The notes under the pieces: model-generated | Told to the model about the DNA's origin: nothing | Databases searched by the model: none | What the model saw: the letters and a program-made list of their open reading frames with translations, nothing else | Assembly: GCA_045649685.1 (NCBI GenBank) | Contig: JAZRQJ010000011.1 | Location: 55,257-119,256, forward strand | Direction of reading: 5' to 3' | DNA: 64,000 nucleotides | From: RUG12519 sp045649685 | GTDB taxonomy: Bacteria > Bacillota > Clostridia > Oscillospirales > Ruminococcaceae | Position numbers and translations under genes: made by a program | In this document: positions 35,062 through 43,192 of the stretch, piece after piece | Layout of the letters: each line of letters starts with the position of its first letter | Position numbering within the stretch: position 1 is the stretch's first letter

Positions 35062-35757
35062 ATGCCATTAGAAAAAATATTGGTGGTTGACGACGACAAA
35101 AATATATGCGAGTTGCTTAAATTATATCTCGATAAGGAAGGTTATAAAGTGATTTTGGCTTATGATGGGGAGGAAGCCGTCGCCAAATTTAATTCTTTAA
35201 AACCTGATTTTGTTTTGTTAGATATTATGCTTCCTGTTATGGATGGTTGGCAGGTTTGTTTGGAAATTAGAAAGACGTCTAATGTTCCAATTATTATGTT
35301 GACTGCTAAAGGAGAAATTTTTGACCGTGTTTTGGGTCTGGAACTGGGTGCAGATGACTATGTTACTAAGCCTTTTGATACAAAAGAAATTATTGCTAGA
35401 ATAAAGGCTGTATACAGAAGGGTAGCTAGTGCGGGAGAAAAAGAACAGCCTAAAAAAATCAAATATGATAAAATGGAAATAGACATGGTTAAATATGAGC
35501 TTAAACTGGATGGTGAGGTTATAGATATTCCTCCTAAGGAGCTTGAACTTTTGTTTAAATTGGCTTCTAATCCAAACCAAGTATATACACGTGATCAATT
35601 GTTAGATGATATATGGGGCTATGAATATTATGGTGATTCTCGAACTATAGATGTTCATATTAAGAGGATTAGACGAAAAATTGATGATGTTTCCGATCAG
35701 TGGGCACTTAAAACAGTTTGGGGAGTTGGATATAAATTTGAACTTTATGAAGGCTAA
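35062..35757 (+). CDS. OmpR/PhoB-family response regulator
   Basis: A 231-residue transcription regulator. The receiver domain has the acidic DDD (VVDDDKNICELL), the phosphoacceptor Asp in FVLLDIMLPVMDGW, the Thr in MLTAKGE and the Lys in DYVTKPFDTKEI. The C-terminal winged helix has PPKELELLFKLASNPNQVYT and SRTIDVHIKRIRRKI with VWGVGYKFE. The start is ATG 35062 after AGGAGGAAA; the longer frame from 34999 precedes that site. The kinase gene starts 24 bases downstream, so they form a pair. Target genes are not evident; the signal may concern the envelope, judged only from the kinase architecture. Confidence 0.95.
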   Translation: MPLEKILVVDDDKNICELLKLYLDKEGYKVILAYDGEEAVAKFNSLKPDFVLLDIMLPVMDGWQVCLEIRKTSNVPIIMLTAKGEIFDRVLGLELGADDYVTKPFDTKEIIARIKAVYRRVASAGEKEQPKKIKYDKMEIDMVKYELKLDGEVIDIPPKELELLFKLASNPNQVYTRDQLLDDIWGYEYYGDSRTIDVHIKRIRRKIDDVSDQWALKTVWGVGYKFELYEG

Positions 35758-35781
35758 AGTTTTTAAAAAGAGAGATTTGGT

Positions 35782-37248
35782 ATGAGAAAGAATCTTTTTG
35801 TTAGATACAATGTCATGTGTATAGTAATAATAATTTTAAGCAATTGTTTTGTAGGCTCTGTTATTATGTATTTTGTTGTTGACCATAGTAAGTATAATTC
35901 TATGGATACTCAGGTGGACATGCTTATACGTAATGCTTTAGATGAGCAAAGGTATGGTGAAGGATATACAGTTGAGAGTAGTTTGAAATATATGTTTCAA
36001 AGGGTTTGTCCACGTGATAATAGACTGGTGTTATATGATGAAAATAAAAAGGTAATTTATACTAATTTGGAAAAAAAATATATTGGTACTATTGATTTGG
36101 AATATTTTGCAAATAAGATGGAAAACAACAGGGAATATAGTGGTAAAAAACCAATAGGACCGTCAAATTTAAATAAAAAATGTCATGTTTATGGTAAATC
36201 TTTAGAAGAAGATTTTCCGGATAGTAAAGCCAAGTATATGGTAATACTAGATTTAGAAAATGATTTTAAAGATTCATATAAGTATGTTATAGTTAAATTT
36301 ATAAACTCTTTGGTTTGTGTTATTTGTTTTTCAATTTTGATTTTATTGGTATATACTTACTATATAACTATTCCGTTGCGACAAATGAAGGTTGTTGCAC
36401 AAGAGTATGCACGTGGTAATTTTAAACCTAAGGTGGAAGTTAATACTAAAGATGATATTGGAGCATTAGCTCAGACGATGAATTCAATGAGTGAGGCTAT
36501 TGCTAAATTTGAGGAGTCTAGTCGTAATTTTGTTTCTAATGTTTCCCATGAATTTAAAACGCCAATAACATCTATAATAGGATTTATTGATGGATTAATT
36601 GATGGAACTATTCCTGAAGAAAAGCGTGGTCATTATCTTCAAATTATATCTCATGAAGTAAAGCGTCTATCTAATTTGGTTCAATCTATGCTGAATATAT
36701 CTAAAATAGAAAGTGGCGGAATAAAGCCAGTTTTTATGCCTATTAATATTAATAATATTATTGGACGCATATTGGTTGGATTTTTTGATAAGATTGAAAA
36801 CAAAAAATTGGATATTTGTGGTATGGAAGAAGTTGAGGATTGTTGGGTTCAAGGAGACGAAAATTTAGTATATCAGATTTTTTATAATTTGATTGAAAAT
36901 GCTATAAAATTTGCTAATGAAGAAGGCTGTATATCTTTCAAATTTATACAAGTTGCAAATGCAAGAATCATAACCGTTAGAAATACCGGAGAAGGATTAA
37001 AACAAGAAGAAATTGATAAAATGTTTGATCGCTTTTATAAAACCGATAAGTCGCGTAGCAAAGATAAATCAGGATTTGGTTTGGGATTAAATATAGTATT
37101 GACCATAGTAAGATTATGTAATTGGAGAATAAATGTTAAAAGTGAGTATGGAAAATATACTGAATTTATTTTAACTTTTAGAGCTTGTGACTCACCGACA
37201 AAACGTGATGATAACAAACTTGACGATAGTGTCGATGAGAATGAATAA
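35782..37248 (+). CDS. Membrane sensor histidine kinase
   Basis: A 488-residue kinase partnered with the response regulator. Membrane helices lie at about 8-32 and 170-195, flanking an extracytoplasmic domain of about 135 residues. HAMP (IPLRQMKVVAQEYARGNFK) follows, then HisKA with FVSNVSHEFKTPITSIIGF (phosphoacceptor His), then HATPase_c: N box NLIENAIKFA, G1 NTGEGLKQEE, F box FDRFYKTDKS, and G2 FGLGLNIV. ATG 35782 follows AAAGAGAG. The sensor domain has no recognised ligand motif. A bidirectional terminator follows immediately. Confidence 0.94.
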   Translation: MRKNLFVRYNVMCIVIIILSNCFVGSVIMYFVVDHSKYNSMDTQVDMLIRNALDEQRYGEGYTVESSLKYMFQRVCPRDNRLVLYDENKKVIYTNLEKKYIGTIDLEYFANKMENNREYSGKKPIGPSNLNKKCHVYGKSLEEDFPDSKAKYMVILDLENDFKDSYKYVIVKFINSLVCVICFSILILLVYTYYITIPLRQMKVVAQEYARGNFKPKVEVNTKDDIGALAQTMNSMSEAIAKFEESSRNFVSNVSHEFKTPITSIIGFIDGLIDGTIPEEKRGHYLQIISHEVKRLSNLVQSMLNISKIESGGIKPVFMPININNIIGRILVGFFDKIENKKLDICGMEEVEDCWVQGDENLVYQIFYNLIENAIKFANEEGCISFKFIQVANARIITVRNTGEGLKQEEIDKMFDRFYKTDKSRSKDKSGFGLGLNIVLTIVRLCNWRINVKSEYGKYTEFILTFRACDSPTKRDDNKLDDSVDENE

Positions 37249-37290
37249 AAATAACGCACACATTATAATATACTGTGTGCGTTATTTTTT
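37249..37290. terminator. Bidirectional terminator between the histidine kinase and flavin reductase genes
   Basis: AAATAACGCACAC (37249-37261) pairs perfectly with GTGTGCGTTATTT (37275-37287); A runs on the left and T runs on the right serve both convergent genes. Confidence 0.9.
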
Positions 37291-37299
37291 GCTTTGTTT

Positions 37300-37803
37300 T
37301 TATTTCTTTATATATGTTTCGACAATTTTAGAAATATACATAAAATGAAAATCTTCATTTGGATAGGAATTATCTATTATTTGGCAATTTATGAAGCTTT
37401 TGGGATCAATTTGTTGAACATATTGTTTTTCACAAACAATTACTAATTTTGCCTGTTCAAATGCAACAGATTCACCGAATATTTTAGGGGTTAAACCAGT
37501 TTCTTTGGTTTTATTAATTTCGCGACCAGATTTTGTCCCACAAAGTTGTAGGGCAGGTTTGAATTGATTGTCGTAGAAACTTACTGTGAAATATTTTTCT
37601 CTGTCTATAAACTCTTTTGTATATCTTTGAGGGCGAATGTATGTTGTTACAACTGGATTATTCCACATTATTCCAACACCACCCCAGCTAGCAGTCATGG
37701 TGTTATGATTTTCTAGATTTCCTGCTGTTATTAACATCCATTCATTTCCTATTAATTCAAACGGTTTGAATGAAAGATTTTTAATATCTATTTTTTCGAA
37801 CAT
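37300..37803 (-). CDS. Flavin reductase-like (split-barrel FMN-binding) protein
   Basis: A 167-residue flavin reductase-like domain. NTMTASWGGVGIMWNNPVV and TYIRPQRYTKEFIDREKYFT are the FMN-binding strands of the split barrel, and LQLCGTKSGREINKTKETGL is the characteristic loop after it. Clostridial members of this family act in anaerobic electron transfer or as flavoredoxin-like proteins. ATG 37803 follows AGGAGTG. The nitroreductase gene lies upstream on the same strand with a gap of 94 bases. Natural partner unknown. Confidence 0.88.
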   Translation of the reverse strand: MFEKIDIKNLSFKPFELIGNEWMLITAGNLENHNTMTASWGGVGIMWNNPVVTTYIRPQRYTKEFIDREKYFTVSFYDNQFKPALQLCGTKSGREINKTKETGLTPKIFGESVAFEQAKLVIVCEKQYVQQIDPKSFINCQIIDNSYPNEDFHFMYISKIVETYIKK

Positions 37804-37897
37804 AAGATCACTCCTAAAAATTATTTAAATATTTTTATATTATACCATACATATTTAAATTTAATTAAAATATATTGGTTGTTGTTTAAATTTATGT

Positions 37898-38440
37898 TTA
37901 TAAATATGTTATTATTGATTCAGTAGTATTTCTAGGAGGACATTTAGGATCAATGTCGGGTAATCCTATTGGAATTAATGCAGATATTTGTTGATTTTTG
38001 GGTAGATTTATGAGGTTAGCTACTTTAATGTCATCAAAAAGGCCCATAATTACTGTGCCAAACCCTTTATCATGTGCTGCTAAACAAAGGGTTGAAGCAG
38101 CTATGCCTGAATCGAACATTTGCCATCTATCTTCTTTGGATGTTGAAAATGAACCATCACTATTAAATCCACTTTTTCCCGTTATATAAGACATTACTAT
38201 TATGTTTGGAGCGTTATATATTATAGACTGATTATGGTGAGATCCACTTACACATGTTTCTGCTATTTTATTTTTTATGTTATCGTCTTCTATTAAAGTG
38301 AATCTGACGATTTGAGAATTTTTCCAAGAAGGCGAAAAAAGTGTTAGAGATATTATATCTTGAAAATCTTCATGTGATATCTTTGTAGGCTTATATTTTC
38401 GTATGCTTCTGCGTGTTTTTATACATTCTTCTAGTTTCAT
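37898..38440 (-). CDS. Nitroreductase-family protein
   Basis: A 180-residue FMN oxidoreductase. CIKTRRSIRKYKPTKIS is the N-terminal FMN phosphate-binding Arg cluster; SPSWKNSQIVRFTLI, DSGIAASTLCLAAHDKGFGT and LIPIGLPD are the other family blocks. These homodimeric enzymes use NAD(P)H to reduce quinones, nitro compounds or flavins. ATG 38440 follows CGGAGG. It lies next to a flavin reductase-like gene, so both may share an electron chain. Substrate unknown. Confidence 0.9.
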   Translation of the reverse strand: MKLEECIKTRRSIRKYKPTKISHEDFQDIISLTLFSPSWKNSQIVRFTLIEDDNIKNKIAETCVSGSHHNQSIIYNAPNIIVMSYITGKSGFNSDGSFSTSKEDRWQMFDSGIAASTLCLAAHDKGFGTVIMGLFDDIKVANLINLPKNQQISALIPIGLPDIDPKCPPRNTTESIITYL

Positions 38441-38467
38441 AATTTTTATCCTCCGTATAAATTAATT

Positions 38468-39163
38468 TTAATCGTTGCTATCTATTAGATATTGTGTGTA
38501 TATTTGTTTGATTTTTTTTCTGTCTTGCCTTCTGATTGGAATTCTTTCTCCGTTAGTCATTAAAAAGTTTTGAGATTCTAGGGCTTTAACCCATGATAGG
38601 TTTACTAGAGCACCTCTTACACAATTTATAAGATTGGGGAATTTTTTTGTTTTTTCTAAAAAATCTTTGAATGTCATTCGGGTGGAAATGGTCTTGCTCT
38701 GTGTATGAATTATTATGTTGTGACCATTTTTTTCAGCGAATAATATGTCTTTAAAAAATATGGGTATTTTTTGCCAGTTTGAATTTACAACCATATATTC
38801 GTTGTTTTTATTAAGACAATGTAGGCATTTGTTCATTGCTAATTGAAAATCTTTGAAGTTTACAGGATGTAACAAATAGTATGATATATCTGCTTTGTAT
38901 CCTTCTACAGCAAATTTATCTGTTGGTGATATAAAAATTATTTTTGATTTAGGAAGTTGTTTTTTTATCGTGTATATTAAATTGATTGTTTGATTTGAAG
39001 TTATTACTATATTCCAGTTTTGTTTTTTTATTTCTTTAAAAAATTCATTGGAATTTTCAAAGAAAACATAATCTGGTTGAAGATTTTTACTTTGATAAAA
39101 TTGTTTTAAATGTGGTAATAATACATTTTGTGTTGATTTTTGTCCTAATATGGCGATAGGCAT
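38468..39163 (-). CDS. LytTR-family transcription regulator with degenerate receiver domain
   Basis: A 231-residue protein. Residues 1-115 have the alpha/beta pattern of a receiver, but the phosphoacceptor Asp is gone: the strand that should read like DLIFLDI is WNIVITSNQT. The end of the receiver keeps ADISYYLLHPVNFKDFQLAM, where a Pro follows His instead of the conserved Lys-Pro. Residues about 130-225 are a LytTR DNA-binding domain: ILFAEKNGHNIIIHT, FKDFLEKTKKFPNLINCVRG, VNLSWVKAL and NGERIPIRRQDRKKIKQIY. It probably works without phosphorylation. No kinase adjoins it. ATG 39163 is preceded by GGGAGGAG. Confidence 0.85.
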   Translation of the reverse strand: MPIAILGQKSTQNVLLPHLKQFYQSKNLQPDYVFFENSNEFFKEIKKQNWNIVITSNQTINLIYTIKKQLPKSKIIFISPTDKFAVEGYKADISYYLLHPVNFKDFQLAMNKCLHCLNKNNEYMVVNSNWQKIPIFFKDILFAEKNGHNIIIHTQSKTISTRMTFKDFLEKTKKFPNLINCVRGALVNLSWVKALESQNFLMTNGERIPIRRQDRKKIKQIYTQYLIDSND

Positions 39164-39413
39164 TATTTATCTCCTCCCAACGACATAAAGATATTTTTGA
39201 AAAAATTATATCATAAAATTCATAAAAATAGAAATAAAAAATTAACAAAAAAACAAAAAAAGTATCATTTTAAATCCAAATCATTACATTTAGCGCCGGT
39301 TTTCTTGATTACATGGGGTTCAGATGATAGACTATCTCTTAGATAAATTTTTGCACGAGTTGTAGTGTAAAATATTTATTTTTGATTGATTGCATTTGTT
39401 TAAATTTGCAGTC

Positions 39414-39491
39414 ATGAAAAAGGTTATTGCACTGGCTATTACAATTTTAAAAGTTGTTTTAGGATTAGTGCAAGGAGTTAAAGTAATTTGA
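39414..39491 (+). pseudogene. Decayed copy of the 5' end of the Ser-rich lipoprotein gene
   Basis: ATG 39414 opens 25 codons (MKKVIALAITILKVVLGLVQ, then five residues and TGA). Its first 18 bases (ATGAAAAAGGTTATTGCA) are identical to the start of the lipoprotein gene at 39528, and the match fades after about 22. No ribosome-binding site precedes it, and the lipobox is lost. I read it as a remnant of a partial duplication. Confidence 0.5.
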
Positions 39492-39527
39492 TTTATGCTT
39501 ACTAACTCAGAAAGGAGATATTTGTAC

Positions 39528-39749
39528 ATGAAAAAGGTTATTGCATTGGTATCAGCAGCAGTTCTTTGTTGTTCTTTTGCTTTGACAGGTTGTGGCAACA
39601 ACTCTTCAAGTTCTAAGAGTAGTGCTTCAAGCTCAAGCAGCTCTAAGAGCAGTGCTTCAAGTTCAAGCAGCTCAAAGAGTAGTGCAGATGCAAGCAGCTC
39701 AAGCTCAAGTAGCTCAAGCAGCGCTGCAAGCTCAAGCAAAGCTAACTAG
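39528..39749 (+). CDS. Short Ser-rich low-complexity lipoprotein
   Basis: A 73-residue lipoprotein. MKKVIALVSAAVLCCSFALT followed by GC is a signal peptide with lipobox LTGC. The rest is almost entirely Ser with Lys and Ala spaced as SKSSASSSSSSKSSASSS, a repeat that at DNA level is built from AGC/TCA codons, giving a spurious Leu-rich ORF on the other strand. The start is ATG 39528 after AAAGGAG. It could be a spacer-like wall lipoprotein, an adhesin remnant, or a glycosylation substrate. A clear terminator follows at 39772. The length suits a real small gene, since ribosome-binding site, signal peptide and terminator are all present. Confidence 0.75.
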   Translation: MKKVIALVSAAVLCCSFALTGCGNNSSSSKSSASSSSSSKSSASSSSSSKSSADASSSSSSSSSSAASSSKAN

Positions 39750-39771
39750 TTGCGTATAGATTAGTTATTTG

Positions 39772-39800
39772 CACGGGTCTTTTGATCCGTGTATTTTTTT
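39772..39800 (+). terminator. Rho-independent terminator after the Ser-rich lipoprotein
   Basis: CACGGGTC (39772-39779) pairs with GATCCGTG (39784-39791) around TTTT, followed by TATTTTTTT. Confidence 0.88.
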
Positions 39801-39871
39801 GTGTAAAAAATGTATTTGCTTGTCATAAATGTAGAATATTGAAAATATACTGTAAATATGGGAAATTTCGA

Positions 39872-39900
39872 TTGACACGGTATGCAAACTGTGTTATAAT
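39872..39900 (+). promoter_or_regulatory. Consensus promoter of the NSS transporter gene
   Basis: TTGACA (39872-39877), a 17-base spacer and TATAAT (39895-39900), about 65 bases before the ATG. Confidence 0.85.
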
Positions 39901-39966
39901 TACCGACATATGTTTCATAAATATATAAATTAAAAAAATAAATTTTATTAAAGGGGATGGTCATTT

Positions 39967-41286
39967 ATGAGTTCTAATGGAACTGCTAAGGGAAAATTTA
40001 GCGGAAAAGTCGGCTTCGTTCTAGCATGTGTTGGCTCTGCAGTGGGGATGGGAAACATATGGCTATTCCCATATAGATTAGGTCAATATGGTGGATCAGC
40101 TTTTTTAATACCTTTTGTGATTTTTATGGTTATTTTAGGAGGCTCGGGAGTTGTTGGTGAGATAGCATTTGGTAGAGCTATGAAAACGGGGCCTCTAGGG
40201 GCTTTTAAGAAAGCGTTGCAAACGAGAAATATAAAGCATGGACACTATTTGGGAGCAATTCCTCTTATAGGCTGTTTGTTAATTGGTATAGGATATTCGG
40301 TTATTGTAGGTTGGGTTATAAAATTTATTGGTGGAAGTATTACAGGGTCGATTTTGAATGAAAATTCTGTTGAATATTTTCAAAATATAACTGGTAGTTT
40401 TTCAAGCGTGCCGTGGCATATTATTGCATTACTTATTACCTTTATAGTGATGTTTTTTGGAGTGTCTGGTGGTATAGAAAAATTAAATAAGATTGTTATG
40501 CCAGCGTTTTTTATAATGTTTTTATTACTCGCAGTATTTGTGCTTTTTACACCTAAGGCGTTGGAAGGATATGCATACTTGTTTACTCCTAACTGGGAGT
40601 GTTTGGCAGATCCTAAAACATGGATTGCTGCATTAGGTCAGGCATTTTTCTCGCTTTCATTGGCTGGTTCAGGAACAATAATATATGGTAGTTATTTGAG
40701 CGAAAAAGAGGATGTTATTTCTAGCGCCAAGAATATTTGCTTTTTTAGTTTTATTGCATCAATACTGGCAGCTATTGTTATTATTCCAGCTGTTTTTTCT
40801 TTCGGACTTGAGTCAGAATTGAAATCTGGGCCACCACTTATGTTTATAACGATGCCAATGATTTTTAAACTTTTGCCAGCTGGGCAATTAGTGGCTATTA
40901 TATTTTTTGTTGCAGTTTTGTTTGCTGCTATTACTTCTTTAGTTAATTTGTTTGAAGCACCTGTTGAATTTTTCCAATCTCATTTCGGTTTATCCCGTGG
41001 AAAGTCTGTTGCAGTTATAGGAGCTATTGCTACTTGTGTTGGTGTCTTAATTGAAAACGCAGAGATTGTTGGGATTTGGATGGATATCTTATCTGTTTAT
41101 GTTGTTCCGCTAGGTGCACTTTTAGCTGGAATTATGTTTTTCTGGGTTTGTGGTAAAAAATTTGTTCATGAACAAGTTGGATTGGGTAGACAAAAGCCTG
41201 TTGGGAAGTTTTTTGATTTCACCACAAGATATGTTTTTGTTGGTTTGATTTTAATTACATATGTTGTTAGTATTGTTTTTAACTAG
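39967..41286 (+). CDS. Sodium-dependent symporter of the NSS (SNF) family
   Basis: A 439-residue membrane protein with about eleven to twelve helices. GFVLACVGSAVGMGNIWLFPY followed by GQYGGSAF is the NSS helix 1 signature, holding the Na+ and amino acid site; ALGQAFFSLSLAGSGTIIYGSYLS is helix 6 with unwound centre. Bacterial homologues are LeuT/MhsT-type amino acid symporters. ATG 39967 follows AAAGGGGATGG. It is transcribed alone between a consensus promoter and a bidirectional terminator. The substrate is not evident. Confidence 0.93.
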   Translation: MSSNGTAKGKFSGKVGFVLACVGSAVGMGNIWLFPYRLGQYGGSAFLIPFVIFMVILGGSGVVGEIAFGRAMKTGPLGAFKKALQTRNIKHGHYLGAIPLIGCLLIGIGYSVIVGWVIKFIGGSITGSILNENSVEYFQNITGSFSSVPWHIIALLITFIVMFFGVSGGIEKLNKIVMPAFFIMFLLLAVFVLFTPKALEGYAYLFTPNWECLADPKTWIAALGQAFFSLSLAGSGTIIYGSYLSEKEDVISSAKNICFFSFIASILAAIVIIPAVFSFGLESELKSGPPLMFITMPMIFKLLPAGQLVAIIFFVAVLFAAITSLVNLFEAPVEFFQSHFGLSRGKSVAVIGAIATCVGVLIENAEIVGIWMDILSVYVVPLGALLAGIMFFWVCGKKFVHEQVGLGRQKPVGKFFDFTTRYVFVGLILITYVVSIVFN

Positions 41287-41321
41287 CTAATTTCTTTGTG
41301 TTGATTCATTAAAACACATAT

Positions 41322-41366
41322 AAAAATAGAGTGCGTGTCATTTTAATTGACATGCACTCTATTTTT
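41322..41366. terminator. Bidirectional terminator between NSS and KtrB genes
   Basis: AAAAATAGAGTGCGTGTCA (41322-41340) pairs with TGACATGCACTCTATTTTT (41348-41366) with a single G-T pair and a 7-base loop. Confidence 0.92.
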
Positions 41367-41367
41367 G

Positions 41368-42735
41368 TTATCCAACATATATATTGCCTTCTGGTAAAGA
41401 AACATGTTTTTTTGATTTTGAGTTTATTCCAAACATTAAAGCAAATGAAAGGGGACCCACTCTACCTATATACATTAAAAGTATTAGTGTGTATTTTGAA
41501 ATGTCTGACAGATCTTGTACATTTACTGTTGATATTCCTACAGTTCCGAAAGCTGTAATAATGGAAAAGAATAAATCCACCAATTTAATATCAGGGTTGG
41601 ATACGTAAAATATAATTGTTGCTGCTGTAATCAATGATGAGGATATAAATAGCAATGAAATTGCTTTATATACTGTGTTTTTATTAATTTTGCGTTTAAA
41701 TATTGTAGTGTCTTCGGAATTTTTAATTACGCATATGGTTGTCATAAATAGAACTATCATAGTGGTTATTTTTATTCCGCCACCTGTTCCGCCAGGACAT
41801 GCTCCAATGAACATTAAGAAGCAAGTAAACAATTTAGTAAATGTTGTTGTTTGAGAATAATCAATAACTGAAAAGCCTGCAGATCTTGCTGTTATTGAAC
41901 TGAATGCTGATGTGGTTATTTTTTCAGAAAAACTCATATCTGATAAAGTGTTTGACCATTCCATAGTTAGTATTGTTATGGTTCCAATCACAATAAAAAT
42001 TGCTGTGAAAAACAGGGCTAATTTTGAGTGGAAAGACAAAAATTTAATTTTTTTATGTGATTTTTTTAATTGTATTAGGTCGTTTATTACAACAAAACCT
42101 ATTCCGCCCAAAACTGTCAGTATACTGATAGTAATAACTACGATTAAGTCATTTCTGAATGGAATAAAACTACAACCTGGAGAAATGAAACCGTTTATGT
42201 CAAGACCGGAATTGCAGTATGATGAAACAGAAGTGAATATTGCCATAAAAATTCCGTGCAATCCATATTGTTTGCAAAAAGGTATGCACAAAAATGCGGC
42301 GCCAATAAATTCACAAAATAATGTTATGCGAATAACATTTACAAACAAAGATGATATATTAGCAAAATCGTTTGTTGTGATTTGTGAATTGGCTAACCGC
42401 ATGTTTTTCAAACTTAATTTTTTGTTTAATGATAGAGAGAATATTGACGAGAAAGTTACTAAGCCTAAGCCTCCAATTTGTATTAAACACATTATGATTG
42501 ATTGACCAAAAACAGACCATGTATGAAAAGTGTCGTTCAAAGATAGGCCGGCAACACATGTTGCTGATGTTGCAGTGAATAGACACTCGAAAAAAGACGG
42601 TGTGCTTTCTGAAGTTGAAGATATTGGTAAAAAAAGTATGAGAGCTCCGAGAACAATTACTGAAATAAAACTTAGACAAATTGTGCGAACAGGATTATCT
42701 GTTAATATGTTTTTTCTTTTTGACATTTGAAGCAT
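41368..42735 (-). CDS. TrkH/KtrB-type potassium uptake protein
   Basis: A 455-residue membrane channel-transporter for K+ uptake with four M1-P-M2 repeats. The selectivity Gly residues appear in ATSATCVAGLSLND, SVSSYCNSGLDING, SITARSAGFSVID and AFGTVGISTVN. PGGTGGGIKITT is the intramembrane gate loop. ATG 42735 follows a GGGGG-containing site; ATG 42726 is an alternative. The cytoplasmic gating subunit KtrA/TrkA normally encoded beside it is not in the window, so it must lie elsewhere or be missing. The gene reads away from rpoB. Confidence 0.92.
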   Translation of the reverse strand: MLQMSKRKNILTDNPVRTICLSFISVIVLGALILFLPISSTSESTPSFFECLFTATSATCVAGLSLNDTFHTWSVFGQSIIMCLIQIGGLGLVTFSSIFSLSLNKKLSLKNMRLANSQITTNDFANISSLFVNVIRITLFCEFIGAAFLCIPFCKQYGLHGIFMAIFTSVSSYCNSGLDINGFISPGCSFIPFRNDLIVVITISILTVLGGIGFVVINDLIQLKKSHKKIKFLSFHSKLALFFTAIFIVIGTITILTMEWSNTLSDMSFSEKITTSAFSSITARSAGFSVIDYSQTTTFTKLFTCFLMFIGACPGGTGGGIKITTMIVLFMTTICVIKNSEDTTIFKRKINKNTVYKAISLLFISSSLITAATIIFYVSNPDIKLVDLFFSIITAFGTVGISTVNVQDLSDISKYTLILLMYIGRVGPLSFALMFGINSKSKKHVSLPEGNIYVG

Positions 42736-43192
42736 TTTTGTTTTGCCCCCTTCGATTGAACTTTAACTACACGTTATTACAAAACATATTATTACAAACT
42801 TATTTTATCATAATATGGAATAAATACAATAATTGATTTTATGTTAAATTTTGCGTAAAACAAATATTTGCATAATTTTTACTATTTAGAATGTAGTATA
42901 TACATTATGATAGGTTGTTTTATTTTTGCATAGAACAATTGGTTTTTATGAACGGCCTTGACATGCTTTGTTAGTTATTATATAATAATACAGTATGCTT
43001 TAATATGGGTTGTTGGGCTGATTTTTAGTTTATATTTTACGTGTTCAAGCTGAAAAATAAGTGTTGGGTTGAGCACTTTTAAATATTTTTTATTTGTATT
43101 TTATTTTTATTTTATATCAGGCAGTGACAATATTCGTTATTATTAATGAAGACATATTTTAGTAAAATCAGAAACGGAGGAATTAAAAGCCT
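42736..43192. other. Divergent intergenic region between ktrB-like gene and rpoB
   Basis: 457 bases with no supported ORF. It holds a consensus promoter (42958-42986) and a leader of about 200 bases before rpoB, with short weak hairpins (for example AAGTG/CACTT near 43060-43080). No rplK, rplA, rplJ or rplL gene is here. Confidence 0.6.
42958..42986 (+). promoter_or_regulatory. Perfect consensus promoter of rpoBC
   Basis: TTGACA (42958-42963), a 17-base spacer and TATAAT (42981-42986), leaving a leader of about 200 bases. Confidence 0.85.

Noticed and set aside
39332..39739. Leu/Glu-rich 135-codon ORF on the minus strand
   Set aside because: It is the antisense image of the Ser-codon repeats of the lipoprotein gene, has no ribosome-binding site, and runs through a terminator-free low-complexity stretch.
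41912..42505. 197-codon plus-strand ORF inside the KtrB gene
   Set aside because: Antisense to a clearly recognised potassium transporter; no SD and no family resemblance.
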